DNA from: a virus
Length of the DNA: 24,048 nt
IMG/VR virus record: IMGVR_UViG_3300017952_000102
Span: 1-24,048 of that record
Reading direction: 5' to 3' (one strand)
In this document: piece by piece, positions 21,989 through 24,048 of the stretch
Layout of the letters: every line of letters starts with the position of its first letter
How positions within the stretch are numbered: the first letter of the stretch is position 1
Made by a program: the position numbers and the translations under genes
The notes under the pieces: generated by a model
Database searches by the model: none
Told to the model about the DNA's origin: nothing
The model's input: the letters and a program-made list of their open reading frames with translations, nothing else

Positions 21989-23442
21989 CAACTTGTAGAA
22001 TAGTAATACAAGATGAAGTTAATATTAAACTAGAAAACCTTCCTGTAGAAATACGTAGGAAGATAGCCAATCGTTTGAAATTTGAAGTGCCATACGCACG
22101 ATATATGCCGCAGTATAAACTAGGACGTTGGGACGGCAAAGTTAATTTTTTTGGTATTGGCGGCACAGGATATGTTAACCATCTTGATGTAATTCAACAA
22201 GTGCTATTAGAAAACAATGTTGAAATCACAGACATTGACGATCAACGCATACCTGTTGATTTGAAATTTAATACTATTGAAGAAGATTTCTGGGGTGATA
22301 AAACCTGGCCAAAAGGTCATCCTGCCGAAGGCGAACCGATACGATTAAGAGATTATCAAGTAGAGGTTATAAACAACTTCTTGCAAAATCCACAATCATT
22401 GCAAGAGGTAGCTACAGGCGCTGGTAAGACTATTATCACTGCTACACTGAGTAAGATCACAGAACCATATGGACGTAGTCTAGTTGTAGTTCCTAACAAA
22501 AGTTTGGTAACACAAACTGAAGAGGACTATATTAATTGTGGTCTTGATGTTGGCGTATATTTTGGCGACAGAAAAGAGCTTGGCAAGACTCACACCATCT
22601 GCACTTGGCAAAGTTTAAACATACTTGACAAGAAGCACAAGGATGGTTCGGCTGTTTTGAGCCTTGCCGAGTTTCTAGAAGGCGTAAACACTATTATTAT
22701 TGACGAAGTACATCAAGCAAAAGCAGAAGTACTTAAAAACTTGTTAACACGCAATTTGCGTAATGCTCCTATCCGTTGGGGCTTGACAGGAACTATTCCA
22801 AAAGAAAAATTTGAGTTTGAAAGTATTCATGCAAGTCTTGGTCCAGTGATTGGACAGGTAAGTGCCAAAGAACTACAGGACAAAGGTGTGTTATCACAGT
22901 GTCATGTAAATGTTGTACAACTTATGGATTTGCCAGAGTTCCGTGACTATCAATCTGAATTAAAATATCTTGTTACAGATAAAAAGAGAATTGAGTATAT
23001 AGGCAAACTATTAAATGGTGTAAAAGATTCGGGCAACACTCTAATACTTGTAGATCGTATTAGTGCAGGTGAAATGCTACAAGAACTTATACCAGGCTCA
23101 ACATTTGTAAAAGGCGATGTTAAACTAAAAGATAGAAAGGAAGCATATGACGAAATCAACGAGGGGACTAACCACGTGGTTATTGCAACGTATGGCGTGG
23201 CGGCTGTTGGTATTAATATTCCTCGTATTTTTAATCTTGTTCTCATAGAACCAGGCAAGTCATTTGTAAGAGTGATACAATCAATAGGCAGAGGCGTAAG
23301 AAAGGCAAAGGACAAAGACTTCGTGCAAATATGGGATCTTACAAGCACTTGTAAGTTTGCGAAGCGGCATCTCACACAACGTAAAAAGTTTTACAAAGAG
23401 GCGCAATACCCATTTACAATAGAAAAAGTAGATTGGAACTAA
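21985..23442 (+). CDS. uvsW: Superfamily 2 DNA/RNA helicase (UvsW)
   Basis: This 485-residue helicase resembles T4 UvsW (503 residues), which remodels branched DNA, unwinds R-loops and helps shift the phage from origin- to recombination-dependent replication. The N-terminal UvsW-specific domain includes RYMPQYKLGRWDGKVNFF (39-56). Motor motifs are RLRDYQVEVI (Q-like, 120-129), Walker A ATGAGKT (143-149), DEVH (240-243), LTGTIP (267-272) in domain one, and YGVAAVGINIP, LIEPGKSFVRVIQSIGRGVR in domain two, ending with QIWDLTSTCKFAKRH. All motor motifs look intact. It starts at an ATGA overlap with the upstream gene, so translation is probably coupled. Confidence 0.95.
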   Translation: MTTCRIVIQDEVNIKLENLPVEIRRKIANRLKFEVPYARYMPQYKLGRWDGKVNFFGIGGTGYVNHLDVIQQVLLENNVEITDIDDQRIPVDLKFNTIEEDFWGDKTWPKGHPAEGEPIRLRDYQVEVINNFLQNPQSLQEVATGAGKTIITATLSKITEPYGRSLVVVPNKSLVTQTEEDYINCGLDVGVYFGDRKELGKTHTICTWQSLNILDKKHKDGSAVLSLAEFLEGVNTIIIDEVHQAKAEVLKNLLTRNLRNAPIRWGLTGTIPKEKFEFESIHASLGPVIGQVSAKELQDKGVLSQCHVNVVQLMDLPEFRDYQSELKYLVTDKKRIEYIGKLLNGVKDSGNTLILVDRISAGEMLQELIPGSTFVKGDVKLKDRKEAYDEINEGTNHVVIATYGVAAVGINIPRIFNLVLIEPGKSFVRVIQSIGRGVRKAKDKDFVQIWDLTSTCKFAKRHLTQRKKFYKEAQYPFTIEKVDWN

Positions 23443-23445
23443 TAT

Positions 23446-23952
23446 ATGAGAATACTAACACTAGACAACAAATGTTTTAATCTTACTAATCTGCCAGATG
23501 AGCTTGATGAAGATGTTAGATTTGCTGTTTTAGATAACAGTGATCCTAACGAACCTGATTTCTTTTTTATACCTCTTATATTTTTAGAGAGTTTTAGCTC
23601 GCCTGCGATAGTAATGGAAATAGATGGAAATGAAATAATGATGCCCGTAGATTGGCACATTGCTGTAGGAGATCACGAAACAGGAAATGATTTAGAAATA
23701 CTCCCATTAACTAGTTTGAATGATCGTGGTTTTGAAGCATTTATTTTTAATCCATTAAAAAGTTACAAAGCAGATTATGCTGAGGTTAAAATATTAAATT
23801 TTTACTCAGATGTTAAATGGTATTTTCCTAAAATGAAAAACGGACAACTACTAAGTGTACCGTTGCGTGAAGGAAGTAATCCTCCTTGCGTATATTTTGT
23901 GAAAGACATATCACGTCAAATGGAAACTATAGACTATGGTAAATTATTATAG
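23446..23952 (+). CDS. Unrecognised protein downstream of uvsW
   Basis: This 168-residue protein begins four bases after the uvsW stop. It has MRILTLDNKCFNLTNLPDEL, a hydrophobic FFFIPLIFLESF segment, VDWHIAVGDHETGNDLEILP in the middle and YFVKDISRQME near the end. I recognise no family and see no catalytic motif, signal peptide or convincing membrane helix. Its beta-rich look (alternating hydrophobic residues, many turns) suggests a small beta domain. The start follows a weak ribosome site. Position suggests co-transcription with uvsW; I cannot say more about function. Confidence 0.6.
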   Translation: MRILTLDNKCFNLTNLPDELDEDVRFAVLDNSDPNEPDFFFIPLIFLESFSSPAIVMEIDGNEIMMPVDWHIAVGDHETGNDLEILPLTSLNDRGFEAFIFNPLKSYKADYAEVKILNFYSDVKWYFPKMKNGQLLSVPLREGSNPPCVYFVKDISRQMETIDYGKLL

Positions 23953-23961
23953 GAAGGAAAT

Positions 23962-24048
23962 ATGAAAATGAAAGCAGGAAAAATTTGGGGACAGACAGAA
24001 CTCATCCATGCTAACGGTGTGCTAGAGTTCCACCGCATTGAATACAAA
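23962..24048 (+). CDS. Cupin-like protein, N-terminal 29 residues (runs off window)
   Basis: The frame starts at ATG 23962 with AGGAAGG just upstream and is open to the window end. The 29 visible residues, MKMKAGKIWGQTELIHANGV onward to HRIEYK, resemble the N-terminal strands of small cupin proteins (the KxWG.te.l pattern before the metal-binding HxH motif). The metal ligands would lie outside the window, so the call is tentative. A cupin also occurs fused to the nucleotidyltransferase at 11623, but the two sequences do not look closely alike. Confidence 0.5.
   Translation, partial: MKMKAGKIWGQTELIHANGVLEFHRIEYK

Noticed and set aside
1-24048. tRNA genes, CRISPR arrays, insertion sequences or attachment sites
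   Set aside because: Intergenic gaps are short and I saw no cloverleaf-like sequence, spaced repeats, transposase or integrase; an automated tRNA scan was not possible here.

Overview
The window looks like part of the genome of an AT-rich marine T4-like myovirus of the pelagiphage or cyanophage type. It carries recognisable T4-type core genes: terminase small subunit (gp16), terminase large subunit (gp17), single-stranded DNA binding protein (gp32), UvsX, UvsY and UvsW. It also carries phage-style late promoter motifs (TAAATA core). Genes are tightly packed, often with ATGA or TAATG overlaps. No intergenic stretch reaches 300 bases, and I see no tRNA, rRNA, CRISPR array or insertion sequence. 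The host cannot be read from this window; the family assignments rest on sequence patterns recognised by eye.

Region 1 (1-3542) holds the 3' end of a sulfotransferase-like gene, gp16, a 185-residue protein whose first eleven residues resemble the T4 capsid targeting sequence, and a 663-residue modular protein with a peptidoglycan-binding-like domain, Ala-rich repeats and a small Cys/His cluster. Region 2 (3543-7377) starts with a clear intrinsic terminator and a late promoter placed exactly so that gp17 would be translated from a leaderless mRNA. A large conserved marine-phage protein of unknown role follows, also with an apparently leaderless start. Region 3 (7378-10295) is the recombination module: a sigma70-like promoter, gp32, a GNRA-capped hairpin, uvsX, a small acidic gene and uvsY.

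Region 4 (10282-20750) is about 10.5 kb of glycan-metabolism genes lying between uvsY and the uvsW operon. It includes five members of one GT-B-like family that resembles KpsC/KpsS capsule transferases, a class I methyltransferase, a sugar-type nucleotidyltransferase fused to a cupin, two DxD glycosyltransferases, a polysaccharide pyruvyl transferase, an FkbM methyltransferase, a HAD-family protein and a sulfotransferase. Two of these genes (18425-19863) run on the minus strand. Together they could build and decorate a glycan on the host surface or the virion; this is inference. Region 5 (20733-24048) starts with a second sigma70-like promoter that shares a 15-base element with the gp32 promoter. 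It drives a HARP-like protein of unknown function, uvsW, an unrecognised protein and the start of a cupin-like protein.

The most interesting signals are the five-paralog glycan family, the repeated promoter-to-ATG geometry that predicts leaderless transcripts from both early and late promoters, and the capsid targeting signature with candidate gp21 cleavage sites in the two genes between gp16 and gp17.
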